Positions 57,656 through 64,000 of a DNA stretch of 64,000 nucleotides are shown here, one piece after another. The notes beneath the pieces are model-generated. The model was not told the origin of the DNA, searched no databases, and saw nothing but the letters and a program-made list of their open reading frames with translations. The stretch lies in the NCBI RefSeq assembly GCF_019704555.1, contig NZ_AP024745.1, positions 4,100,501-4,164,500 of the forward strand, written 5' to 3'. The stretch comes from Actinoplanes sp. L3-i22. Lineage in GTDB: Bacteria > Actinomycetota > Actinomycetes > Mycobacteriales > Micromonosporaceae. How positions within the stretch are numbered: position 1 is the stretch's first letter; every line of letters starts with the position of its first letter. The translations under genes were made by a program, and so were the position numbers.

Positions 57656-57967
57656 TCAGTCGAGGCGGGGCGGGTCGGGGCGCGGGGAGTCGAAGAGCGC
57701 CCGCAGCGCCGCCACATGCCGGTGATACGCCGCCCGGCCGCCGGGCGTCAGGCTGACCCACGTCCGCACCCGGCCGCGCCCGGTCGGCTTCGACACCTCG
57801 ATGTGGCCGGCGTCCTGCAGCACCTTCAGATGCTTGCTCAGCACCGAGTCGGCCACCCCGAGCAGGTCGCGCAGGACGCCGAACTCGGTGCTGCTCGTAG
57901 CGTCGAGGAACGCGCAGATCCGCAGCCGGTTCGGCGCGTGGATCGTCTCGTCGAACTCCTCGCTCAT
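57656..57967 (-). CDS. Winged-helix regulator (ArsR/MarR-like, HTH_27 type)
   Basis: A 103-residue DNA-binding protein. PNRLRICAFLDATSSTEFGVLRDLLGVADSVLSKHLKVLQDAGHIEVSKPTGRGRVRTWVSLTPGGRAAYHRHVAALR is a full winged helix with the wing in KPTGRGRVRTWVSLT. This compact class usually regulates the membrane protein encoded with it. Its ATG overlaps the stop of the preceding membrane protein gene (ATGA), so the pair is co-translated. Confidence 0.88.
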   Translation of the reverse strand: MSEEFDETIHAPNRLRICAFLDATSSTEFGVLRDLLGVADSVLSKHLKVLQDAGHIEVSKPTGRGRVRTWVSLTPGGRAAYHRHVAALRALFDSPRPDPPRLD

Positions 57968-58407
57968 CCCGCCGTCCGCAGCTGAGCGCGCAATGCGCTG
58001 TCGAACCGGCGACCGAGAACGATCGTGCCCACCAGGCCGGCCGCGGCGAGCGGCCACACCGGCCACCGCAGCTCCGTGTACGACCCGAGCAGCCAGGCGG
58101 CGACCGCGATGACCCCGATCAGCGCACCCAGCGCGTTCGCCCAGCGACCGGCGCGGCCCGCGTCGAAACCGGACACCCAGACGCCGGTGAGGCTCTTGTA
58201 CGCCCGGGCGAGCGCGGCCGCACCGGCGACGAAAAGCACCACCGTGACCAGCCGGAGTGCGGTGTTGCCCAGGCCCATGCCGACCACATAGCCGGCGATC
58301 AGCAGGCCGAGGATCGGGTGATACCACCACGGAGTCACGAGCCGGTCGGCGACGGCGGCACGGGTGTTGGCGATGGCGTCGAGCTGCTCAGCCGCATTAC
58401 TTTCCAT
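57964..58407 (-). CDS. Membrane protein, four helices, partner of the winged-helix regulator
   Basis: A 147-residue protein with a short charged N-terminus (MESNAAEQLDAIANTRAAVADRL), then PWWYHPILGLLIAGYVVGMGL, LVTVVLFVAGAAALARAYK, ALGALIGVIAVAAWLLGSY and VWPLAAAGLVGTIVLGRRF as membrane helices. Proteins of this form commonly pair with small winged-helix regulators in Actinobacteria; the function is unknown. First gene of the two-gene operon. Confidence 0.82.
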   Translation of the reverse strand: MESNAAEQLDAIANTRAAVADRLVTPWWYHPILGLLIAGYVVGMGLGNTALRLVTVVLFVAGAAALARAYKSLTGVWVSGFDAGRAGRWANALGALIGVIAVAAWLLGSYTELRWPVWPLAAAGLVGTIVLGRRFDSALRAQLRTAG

Positions 58408-58502
58408 GCCGGAAAGTCAATCACATTCCAAGACGGAAAACAATTGAGGGTACGGCGTGAGCACCGTCCCCAAGGGATCCGGCGGCGCAGCGCCCCCCGT
58501 GT

Positions 58503-58632
58503 CGCTGCGTGGTCAGGGACCGGGTGGCGCTGCGTGGCCAGAGACCAGGTGGGCGCTGCGTGGCCGGAGGCAGGGTGGCGCTGCGTGGCCAGGGATCAAA
58601 CGGTGTTGCGTCGCCGGGGATCAGGCGGTGCT
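58503..58632. repeat. 25-26 base tandem repeat, five to six copies
   Basis: CGCTGCGTGG recurs at 58503, 58528, 58554 and 58579, followed by CCAGGGACC-like text and a decayed TGTTGCGTCG copy. It lies just beyond the stop of the leftward hydrolase gene and upstream of the operon at 58407. Confidence 0.75.
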
Positions 58633-58646
58633 GCGCCCCATGGGGA

Positions 58647-59561
58647 TCAGCCGGCCAGGTTCGTCGCGTAGAAGCCGGCGATCTCCTTGACGGCCGGGTC
58701 GACGTACTCCGGCTTGTCGTACAGGTCGACGTGGCTGGCGCCCTCGATCCAGACCAGCCGCTTCGGGCCGGTCGCCCGCTGGAACGCCTCGATGGCCATC
58801 CACGCGGTGACGGCGCGCCGGCCGACGATGGACAGCAGCGGGCGGTCGCCGAGCAGCGGAACCGCGGCCCACGCGTCGAACAGGGCCAGGTGGTCGATGC
58901 TCTGCCAGGGCATCGCCTTGGTCGAGCGGGGATGTTCGCCGCGCGGCGTGCAGTAGTACTCGACGCCTTCGAAGCCGTGCTCGCCGCCCAGCTCACGGCC
59001 CTGCTCGGGAGTGGGCGGGAACAGCGGGAAGCTCTGCGGACCGGCGCCGCGGGCCTCGGCGGTGCGGGCCGCCGCAGCCGCGTCCAGCATGCCCTGGAAG
59101 ACGGCCGGGTCCTGGTCACCATCGGCGCCGAAGCGGAACTGGCGGGCGATGTCGACACCGCTGACCGTGGCGACCGCCTTGATGCGGTGATCGGTAGCGG
59201 TCGCGTTCAGGACGTAGCCGCCGGAGGCGCAGATGCCCAGCGCGCCGATCCGGTCGGCGTCGACCTCGGCGCGGGTGGTCAGGTGGCTCACGGCCGCTTT
59301 GAGGTCCTCGATGCGGTGCGCCGGGTCCTCCAGGCCGCGCGGCAGGCCCTCGGACTCGCCCTGGTACGCGGCGTCGAAGGCGAGCGCCGCGTAGCCGTGC
59401 TCGGCGAGCTTGCCGGCGTAGAGACCGGCAGCCTGCTCCTTCACACCGCTGCCGGGGTGCCCGACCACGACCGCAGGAAACTTCCCGCCGCCGTCGGGCA
59501 GGTAAAGATTTCCGGCGATCTGCAGGCCCTGACTGTCGAACGTCACGTCGATTTTGTGCAT
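58647..59561 (-). CDS. Alpha/beta hydrolase, dienelactone-hydrolase-like
   Basis: A 304-residue cytoplasmic hydrolase. The nucleophile elbow is IGALGICASGGYVLNA (Ser in CASGG), the acid is probably in the strand before VGRRAVTAWMAI, and the His is in WIEGASHVDLYDKPEYV. LPDGGGKFPAVVVGHPGSGVKEQ and AFDAAYQGESEG are typical of this X-Pro/dienelactone-like family. The ATG at 59561 has GAGAGG 10 bases upstream. Substrate unknown. The leader carries a GGAAACTTTC copy. Confidence 0.87.
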   Translation of the reverse strand: MHKIDVTFDSQGLQIAGNLYLPDGGGKFPAVVVGHPGSGVKEQAAGLYAGKLAEHGYAALAFDAAYQGESEGLPRGLEDPAHRIEDLKAAVSHLTTRAEVDADRIGALGICASGGYVLNATATDHRIKAVATVSGVDIARQFRFGADGDQDPAVFQGMLDAAAAARTAEARGAGPQSFPLFPPTPEQGRELGGEHGFEGVEYYCTPRGEHPRSTKAMPWQSIDHLALFDAWAAVPLLGDRPLLSIVGRRAVTAWMAIEAFQRATGPKRLVWIEGASHVDLYDKPEYVDPAVKEIAGFYATNLAG

Positions 59562-60181
59562 GGCAAAGCCACCTCTCGTGCGGGTTGGTTTCTTTCCTGC
59601 GGTCGGAAACTTTCTTACGGCCGGTTTCTTTCCTTCATCCAGATTCGCTGAAGCCGCGGCCGCGCGCCCCAGGGACGATCCCTGGGCGAGACACCGGGCA
59701 TGCCCCGGGCGCGGCAACGGCGGGCCGGTGCACCTGGGCGGAACGACGGTCAACAGCCCGGGTGAAGGCGGCGGTCGTAGCCCGGACGGAAATGGCGAGC
59801 GGGGGGCACACCGGATGGGCGCGTGGCGCTGGATGGGCGTGGCCCTAGATGGGCGCGTGGTGCTGGATGGGCGTGGCGCCGGAAGGGCGGGGTGACTTGG
59901 TGGCTCGGGCGGAGATGGTGGGCGGGGTGCGCTGGATGGGCGGGGCGCCGGAAGGGCGGGGTGATTTGGTGGCTCGGGCGGAAACGGTGGGTGAGAACGC
60001 TGGGTGGGCGCGGTGGGTGGGAACGGTGGGTGGGTGCGGTCGTTGGTGGGTCTGGCTGGAGGTGGTGGGTGGTGGGTGATGCGCGGGGCGCGGGGGAGCC
60101 GGCTGGGCTGTTGGGTGGTTTTCGGGCCGGCAGGTTTGGATGCGGTCGGGAACTGGCCGCAATGGGGGTGAGCATGGGGGT
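59562..60181. other. Divergent intergenic region with 69-base repeat
   Basis: About 620 bases between the leftward hydrolase and the rightward VOC gene. The first 70 bases hold GGAAACTTTC and GGTTTCTTTCC elements close to the hydrolase start. From 59820 onward the DNA is G-rich tandem repeat (69-base unit, listed separately) and shorter GGTGGGTG runs to about 60080. No gene supported. Confidence 0.55.
59862..59999. repeat. 69-base tandem repeat, two copies
   Basis: Copies begin at 59862 and 59931 with GCTGGATGGGCG, then GCGCCGGAAGGGCGGGGTGA and TTGGTGGCTCGGGCGG. Shorter partial GATGGGCG units precede them from about 59813. 69 is a multiple of three, though no gene uses it. Confidence 0.8.
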
Positions 60182-60559
60182 ATGACAGCTACGTGGAAGA
60201 TCGAGCTCATTCCGGTGCCGGTCACTGACGTGGACCGGGCGAAGGCGTTCTACGAGCGGATCGGGTTCAGCGCCGACATTGACAGTCAGGTGCATGAGGG
60301 GCTGCGGTTTGTGCAGTTCACCCCGCCGGGGTCGGCGTGTTCGATTGCGCTGGGGGTGGGCATCACCGACAAGACTCCCGGTACTCAGGAGATTCAGGTC
60401 GTGGTGCCGGATGCTCACGACGCGCGCAAGCATCTGCTGGCGGCTGGAGTGGAGGCCAGCGAGGTCGACGCTCAGCCGTGGGGAAATTTCGTGCACTTCC
60501 GGGATCCGGATGGCAACAAGTGGTCGCTGCAGGCCATCGCGTCACGACCGAACGGCTGA
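60182..60559 (+). CDS. VOC-superfamily (glyoxalase-like) protein
   Basis: A 125-residue protein with one VOC module pair: IPVPVTDVDRAKAFYERIGFSADID at the N-terminus and VHFRDPDGNKWSLQAI at the C-terminus. His, Glu and Asp positions could bind a metal. Relatives act as lyases, dioxygenases or antibiotic-binding proteins, so function is open. The ATG at 60182 follows GGGGG. The stop lies in the first copy of a 43-base direct repeat. Confidence 0.87.
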   Translation: MTATWKIELIPVPVTDVDRAKAFYERIGFSADIDSQVHEGLRFVQFTPPGSACSIALGVGITDKTPGTQEIQVVVPDAHDARKHLLAAGVEASEVDAQPWGNFVHFRDPDGNKWSLQAIASRPNG

Positions 60560-60639
60560 CGGTGTGACTGCGGCGGAGCCGGGGTCAGCGGCGGGCGGCT
60601 GACGGTGTGACTGCGGCGGAGCTGGGGTCAGCGGCGGGC
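60554..60639. repeat. 43-base direct repeat holding the stops of two convergent genes
   Basis: Copies at 60554-60596 and 60597-60639 differ by one base (GAGCCGG against GAGCTGG) in what I compared. The first contains the VOC stop, the second the stop of the leftward membrane protein. Confidence 0.85.
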
Positions 60640-61605
60640 GACTGAGCGCGTTTCGGTGGTGCGGCGGGCGATCATCCAGACGGCCTGGGTGAGCAGTACG
60701 CCGGCGGCCGCTGTGCCGAATGCGGCGGCGATGCCGAGTGGGGTGAGCAGGACCGCGATCAGGAAGCAGAAGACGGCGAAGCCGGTCAGGCCTCTCATCA
60801 CGCCGGCCATGGTGCGGATCGCGGCCGGTGAGCCCTGCTGAGCGAGGGCGAACGTGGCGACCACCGTCGTGGCGATCGGGAACGGTGCCAGGATGCCGGT
60901 GACCACCGGACCCGCGGCGGCGGCGATCCCGGTGACGAACAGGACCAGGACGGCGGTGGCCGCAGCCCGGCTGGGCAGGTCCCACCACGGCGGCGCCACC
61001 GCGCCGGGTTGCGCGACTGCGCCGCGTTGCGCGACTGCGCCCGGTTCCGCGAGCGAGCCCGGTTCCGCGACTGTGCTTGGTTCGGCGACCGCGCCGGGTT
61101 GCGCGACTGCGCCGGGTTGCGCGACTGCGCCGGGCTTCGGGAATGCGCCGAGTTCCGCCATCGCGCCGGGTTCCGACGTCGCGCCGGGTGCGGCGGCCGG
61201 GTTGTCGACGGCCGCGATCAGTCGGCGGCCGGCCCAGATCGCGGCCAGTACCAGGGCGAGCGCCAAGCCGACCGGTACCGTCCGGCCGGCGGCCAGGACA
61301 TCGGCCAGGCCGGTCGCCAGCCACGAGAGAGCGAGCGCCGCGGGCCAGCGCCGGCGGCGGCTCGCGTAGGCGAAGACCACGGCGAACACCGCCAGCGACA
61401 CCAGCCCGAGCAGCGACGCCGATGCTGCCCGGGCGCCGAAGCGCACGCCCTGCTCCAGGCAGGTGATCAGCAGGATCGGCCCGGCCACGATCGGGAACGC
61501 CACCAGCATCCCGGCGACCTGACCACCCCAGCGGCGGCCGGCCAGGGACGAGACGACGACCAGCAGCGGTGCGAGCGCGACCTTGAGCAGCAGCGTCACC
61601 GTCAT
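60628..61605 (-). CDS. Membrane protein with AVAQPG-repeat loop
   Basis: A 325-residue protein not assigned to a named family. Four or five helices at the N-terminus (residues 1-130) and four at the C-terminus (205-310) form two similar halves (LVAFPIVAGPILLI and LAPFPIATTVVATFAL match each other). Between them, residues about 138-205 are repeats of AVAQPG/AVAEPG (18-base DNA unit). The repeat loop is probably a recent expansion. Start ATG at 61605. Convergent with the VOC gene. Confidence 0.72.
   Translation of the reverse strand: MTVTLLLKVALAPLLVVVSSLAGRRWGGQVAGMLVAFPIVAGPILLITCLEQGVRFGARAASASLLGLVSLAVFAVVFAYASRRRRWPAALALSWLATGLADVLAAGRTVPVGLALALVLAAIWAGRRLIAAVDNPAAAPGATSEPGAMAELGAFPKPGAVAQPGAVAQPGAVAEPSTVAEPGSLAEPGAVAQRGAVAQPGAVAPPWWDLPSRAAATAVLVLFVTGIAAAAGPVVTGILAPFPIATTVVATFALAQQGSPAAIRTMAGVMRGLTGFAVFCFLIAVLLTPLGIAAAFGTAAAGVLLTQAVWMIARRTTETRSVARR
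61010..61200. repeat. 18-base in-frame repeat within the membrane-protein gene
   Basis: Units of GCGCCGGGTTGCGCGACT type (plus strand), about eight with drift, encode AVAQPG hexapeptides on the minus strand. The unit keeps the frame. Confidence 0.8.
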
Positions 61606-61669
61606 GCCGAGACGCCGACGGCCAGAAACCTGAAGATCACCCGGGGAGTCTAGTGGCCCGGGCCAATGG

Positions 61670-62212
61670 TCAACCTGGACGGGAGCAGGTGCCCAGCAGG
61701 CGGGTCAGGTGGGTGCGGACGGCGTCGGCGGGGGAGCCGTCGGCGATCATCCCCCAGGTGATCAGGGCGCCGTTGTAGGCCGCGTGCACCGCCCGGGGCA
61801 GCTCCGGGTCCGACGATCGCAGCACGCCGGCGATCGCCCGCTCGACGGCCCGCGCGTACCCCCGGGTGACCTCCCGGAACTCCGGATCCGACACATCCAG
61901 CAGCAGGAACTGCAGGTGGTTGGCGAACTCGGCGGGACTGGTGATCGTCGCGGCCAGCCCGGCGAACAACTCGATCAGGGCGGGCGTGTCCGGCACCGCG
62001 GCGATCCGGGCGGGCAGCTCGGCGGCGCTGCGCCGGGCCAGGGCCAGCAGCAGCCCGCGTTTGGAGCCGAACCGTTGGGACAGCGCGGCGGCGGTCACCC
62101 CGGCGCGGGCGCCGATCCGGGCGAGGGTGACCGCGGCCGGGCCGGATTCGGCGACGGCGGCCGCGGCGGCGTCGAGGAGGGCGTCGTCGGTGACGGTGCG
62201 GGGGCGAACCAT
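61670..62212 (-). CDS. TetR-family regulator
   Basis: A 180-residue regulator. The DNA-binding domain is ALLDAAAAAVAESGPAAVTLARIGARAGVTAAALSQRFGSKRGLLLALA, with an SQRFGS recognition turn in place of the common YYHF. The ATG at 62212 faces the SDR gene over a 36-base AT-rich gap; an in-frame ATG lies further out. It very likely represses the SDR gene and itself. Confidence 0.9.
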   Translation of the reverse strand: MVRPRTVTDDALLDAAAAAVAESGPAAVTLARIGARAGVTAAALSQRFGSKRGLLLALARRSAAELPARIAAVPDTPALIELFAGLAATITSPAEFANHLQFLLLDVSDPEFREVTRGYARAVERAIAGVLRSSDPELPRAVHAAYNGALITWGMIADGSPADAVRTHLTRLLGTCSRPG

Positions 62213-62248
62213 GTTCCGCATATTACTAAATGGTGGTTCACTAACTCC
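62213..62248. promoter_or_regulatory. Short AT-rich divergent promoter, TetR/SDR
   Basis: Only 36 bases separate the two starts. They contain ATTACTAAATGG and GGTTCACTAAC, which share ACTAA as a direct repeat. AACCAT in the TetR start and ATGGTGGTT form an inverted pair. One TetR dimer here would block both genes. Confidence 0.45.
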
Positions 62249-63115
62249 ATGACTACAGCAAAACTTCAGGGGCGCGTGGCGCTCGTGGCCGGTGCGACCC
62301 GGGGCGCCGGCCGGGGGATCGCGGTCGAACTGGGTACGGCCGGAGCCGTCGTCTACGTGAGCGGGCGCAGCACCCGGGCGTCGCGTTCGGACCTGGACCG
62401 GCCGGAGACCATCGAGGAGACCGCCGAGCTGGTCACCGCGGCCGGCGGGCAGGGCATCCCGGTGCGCTGCGACCACGAGGACGAGGAGCAGGTGCAGGCG
62501 CTGGTCGGACGGGTCGAGGCCGGGCACGGGCGGCTCGACGTCCTGGTCAACGACGTGTGGGGCGGGGATCCGCTGAGCGAGTGGGGCACACCGTTCTGGG
62601 AGATGGACCTGGGCAAGGCCCGGGCCATGTGGGTACGGGCGGTGTTCACGCACATGGTGACCAGCCGATACACGGTGCCGCTGATGCTGCGGACCCGGGG
62701 TGGCCTGCTCGTCGAGATCACCGACGGGGTCGGCCGCGAATATCGGGGCAATCTTGCGTACGACCTGGCCAAGACCGCCGTGAACCGGCTCGCCCTGGCG
62801 CAGGCCGAGGAGTTGCGCGAGCACGGGATCACCGCGCTCGCGGTGACCCCCGGCTTCCTGCGCAGCGAGGCGATGCTCGACATCTTCGGCGTCACCGAGC
62901 AGAACTGGCGCGACGGCGGCCGGCGGGATCCGCACTTCCTGGCCTCGGAGACGCCGCGGTACGTGGGCCGGGCGGTCGCCGCGCTGGCCGGCGATCCCGC
63001 GGTGGCGAAACGGGCCGGCCAGGTCCTCACGTCATGGGACCTGGCCGAGGAGTACGGCTTCACCGACCTCGACGGCCGCCAGCCCCACTGGGACCGCCAC
63101 ATGCGCGGCGAATAA
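62249..63115 (+). CDS. Short-chain dehydrogenase/reductase
   Basis: A 288-residue SDR. The nucleotide site is VALVAGATRGAGRGIAVELG, the structural motif is LDVLVNDVWGG (in place of NNAG) and the catalytic Tyr-Lys is in NLAYDLAKTAVNRLA. SGRSTRASRSDLDRPETIEE after the second strand, with Arg in place of Asp, suggests NADPH. The C-terminus (VTPGFLRSEAMLDIFGVTEQNW) is longer than usual. The divergent TetR suggests induction by its substrate. Confidence 0.9.
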   Translation: MTTAKLQGRVALVAGATRGAGRGIAVELGTAGAVVYVSGRSTRASRSDLDRPETIEETAELVTAAGGQGIPVRCDHEDEEQVQALVGRVEAGHGRLDVLVNDVWGGDPLSEWGTPFWEMDLGKARAMWVRAVFTHMVTSRYTVPLMLRTRGGLLVEITDGVGREYRGNLAYDLAKTAVNRLALAQAEELREHGITALAVTPGFLRSEAMLDIFGVTEQNWRDGGRRDPHFLASETPRYVGRAVAALAGDPAVAKRAGQVLTSWDLAEEYGFTDLDGRQPHWDRHMRGE

Positions 63116-63136
63116 CCGAGCCGGTAACCGAGCCGG

Positions 63137-63568
63137 TCAGGCGCTGGCGGCGGCCTGCTGAGCCTGCCAGATCGCGATCTGGACGCCGACCACGAAGACC
63201 TGCAACGGCAGCGACAGCCCGGGCAACTCGGCCTCGACACCACCGGACCAGGCGCTCGTGCGATGCATCGACCCGGTCGGCACCCCGTCGGTCAGCAACT
63301 CCTGACGATTGCCGAAAAAAGAGGCACGGCGGAATTCATACGTACGGCCGTCGGCCCGCATCGTCCAGTGTTTCCGGCCGGCCCGCTCGACCAGGGCGAC
63401 CTCGGTGCCGGTCTGATCGAACATCCGGTACTTGGTGCCCCAGCCGTTCGCCCGCACCTGGAAACGGCGGCCGTCGATCTCGAAGTCGCCACCGTTGCGC
63501 CACCACGACGGATCCCAGACGGTGACCGGGCGGCCGTCCGACTCGATCTCGTAGCGGCCGCGCCACAT
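63137..63568 (-). CDS. LURP-one/tubby-like fold protein candidate
   Basis: A 143-residue protein starting MWRGRYEIESDGRPVTVWDPSW, with repeated strand pairs (FEIDGRRFQVRANGWGTKYRMFDQTGTEVALVERAGRKHWTMRADGRTYEFRR) and a C-terminal hydrophobic helix (LPLQVFVVGVQIAIWQAQQAA). The strand pattern resembles LURP-one-related proteins (a beta-barrel around one helix); this is a fold guess. The ATG at 63568 has AGGAG 7 bases upstream. Confidence 0.68.
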   Translation of the reverse strand: MWRGRYEIESDGRPVTVWDPSWWRNGGDFEIDGRRFQVRANGWGTKYRMFDQTGTEVALVERAGRKHWTMRADGRTYEFRRASFFGNRQELLTDGVPTGSMHRTSAWSGGVEAELPGLSLPLQVFVVGVQIAIWQAQQAAASA

Positions 63569-63689
63569 GCTTGCTCTCCTGGCGGTCAACATAGCCCGAG
63601 CGTAAACCGGGTCTGCCAGCCCAGCGGGCGGCGCGGATGCGGTTGGGGCGGGGCTCCGGCCGTACCCAAGCAAGGGTAATCGGCTGTGG

Positions 63690-64000
63690 AGGGTTTCGCT
63701 AAGCGATCTTGTGTTTTATTGTGCTGGTGTGTCTCGACTTCGTATTGGTCCTGCTGCCGCGTATCTGGGTGTGCATCCGGTGACATTGCGCCGGTGGGCG
63801 AACGAGGACCGGATTGGGTTCGTGTGGGTGGGTCGGGAACGACGGTTCGACACCGAGGTCCTGGATGCGTTCAGCGGGGTTCGTCCTGAGGATGGTGTCC
63901 GGCGGGAGGTGTTGTATCTGCGGGTGTCGGGGTCTTCGGGTCAGGAGACGTCGCTGGTGTCGCAGGAGACCGAGTTGCGGGCGTCGTCGAGGGGCGAGGT
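63690..64000 (+). mobile_element. Left part of an IS607-type element
   Basis: Base composition drops near 63705 (GATCTTGTGTTTTATTGTGC) and an IS607-type transposase begins, continuing past the window edge. The exact left end and any TnpB-type gene cannot be seen. Confidence 0.65.
63729..64000 (+). CDS. IS607-family serine transposase, 3' partial
   Basis: The frame from the GTG at 63729 is open to the edge (about 90 codons). It starts with a MerR-like helix-turn-helix (SRLRIGPAAAYLGVHPVTLR, then RWANEDRIGF and VGRERRF), then a serine-recombinase start LYLRVSGSSGQETSLVSQET, where the Ser in RVSG is the expected nucleophile. This order, a MerR-type HTH before a small serine recombinase, defines IS607 TnpA. 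The rest is outside the window, so intactness is unknown. Confidence 0.8.
   Translation, partial: MSRLRIGPAAAYLGVHPVTLRRWANEDRIGFVWVGRERRFDTEVLDAFSGVRPEDGVRREVLYLRVSGSSGQETSLVSQETELRASSRGE

Noticed and set aside
63686..63889. A 67-codon rightward frame at the right edge.
   Set aside because: It is out of phase with the IS607-type transposase that starts at 63729 and has no protein-like content.

Overview
The window is high-GC actinobacterial chromosome. GTG starts, frequent ATGA/GTGA stop-start overlaps, a protein O-mannosyltransferase, an ECF42-type sigma factor with its YCII partner, a methyl-accepting chemotaxis protein and an anti-sigma-like STAS/kinase protein together suggest a motile-spore member of the Micromonosporaceae, most likely Actinoplanes or a close relative. 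This placement is inferred from gene content only. I see no rRNA, tRNA, CRISPR array or prophage.

Layout. 1-4.6 kb: a serine hydrolase (cut by the window edge) followed by an NgcEFG-type N-acetylglucosamine/chitobiose uptake system with no ATPase of its own. 4.6-7.1 kb: a small protein, a P-loop kinase-like protein and a NarL-type two-component system. 7.6-17.6 kb: a TetR/alcohol dehydrogenase pair with a clear double operator, a C39-like peptidase, an S-adenosylmethionine methyltransferase, a DUF1697 protein, a GntR/MFS pair and an OmpR-type two-component system. 17.8-20.4 kb: a protease neighbourhood with a membrane-anchored trypsin-like protease convergent to a two-gene operon of a CesT/YbjN-like small protein and a caspase/CHAT-like cysteine protease. 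20.5-26 kb: a second NarL-type two-component system beside a MacB/FtsX-type ABC exporter. 26-30 kb: two GNAT acetyltransferases, one with a large Gly/His/Asp-rich insert, around an acyl-CoA synthetase. 30-34 kb: a metal-ion ABC importer with two permeases. 34-44 kb: a phosphatase/nuclease-fold membrane protein, chemoreceptor, STAS-HATPase protein, GH54 arabinofuranosidase, EthD protein, a broken small gene, protein mannosyltransferase and GtrA protein. 44.2-45.9 kb: a complete IS630-family element with a passenger gene. 45.9-64 kb: DoxX/TetR, ECF42/YCII/NTF2-like, a TRIC-type channel, a FIST plus GGDEF-EAL signalling pair, EamA/LysR, a HEAT-repeat protein, small operons, hydrolase, VOC protein, TetR/SDR, and the start of an IS607-type transposase at the right edge.

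Two window-wide patterns are not explained by any single gene. A short palindromic motif, GAAASTTTC (S = C or G), and close variants recur through coding and non-coding DNA in all reading frames but are missing from about 50.2-54.7 kb and from the IS. Separately, about 15 loci carry GC-rich tandem repeats, each with its own unit; those inside genes have unit lengths divisible by three, while most of those between genes do not. The best candidates for undescribed biology are the dispersed motif and the caspase-like protease operon at 18.9-20.4 kb.
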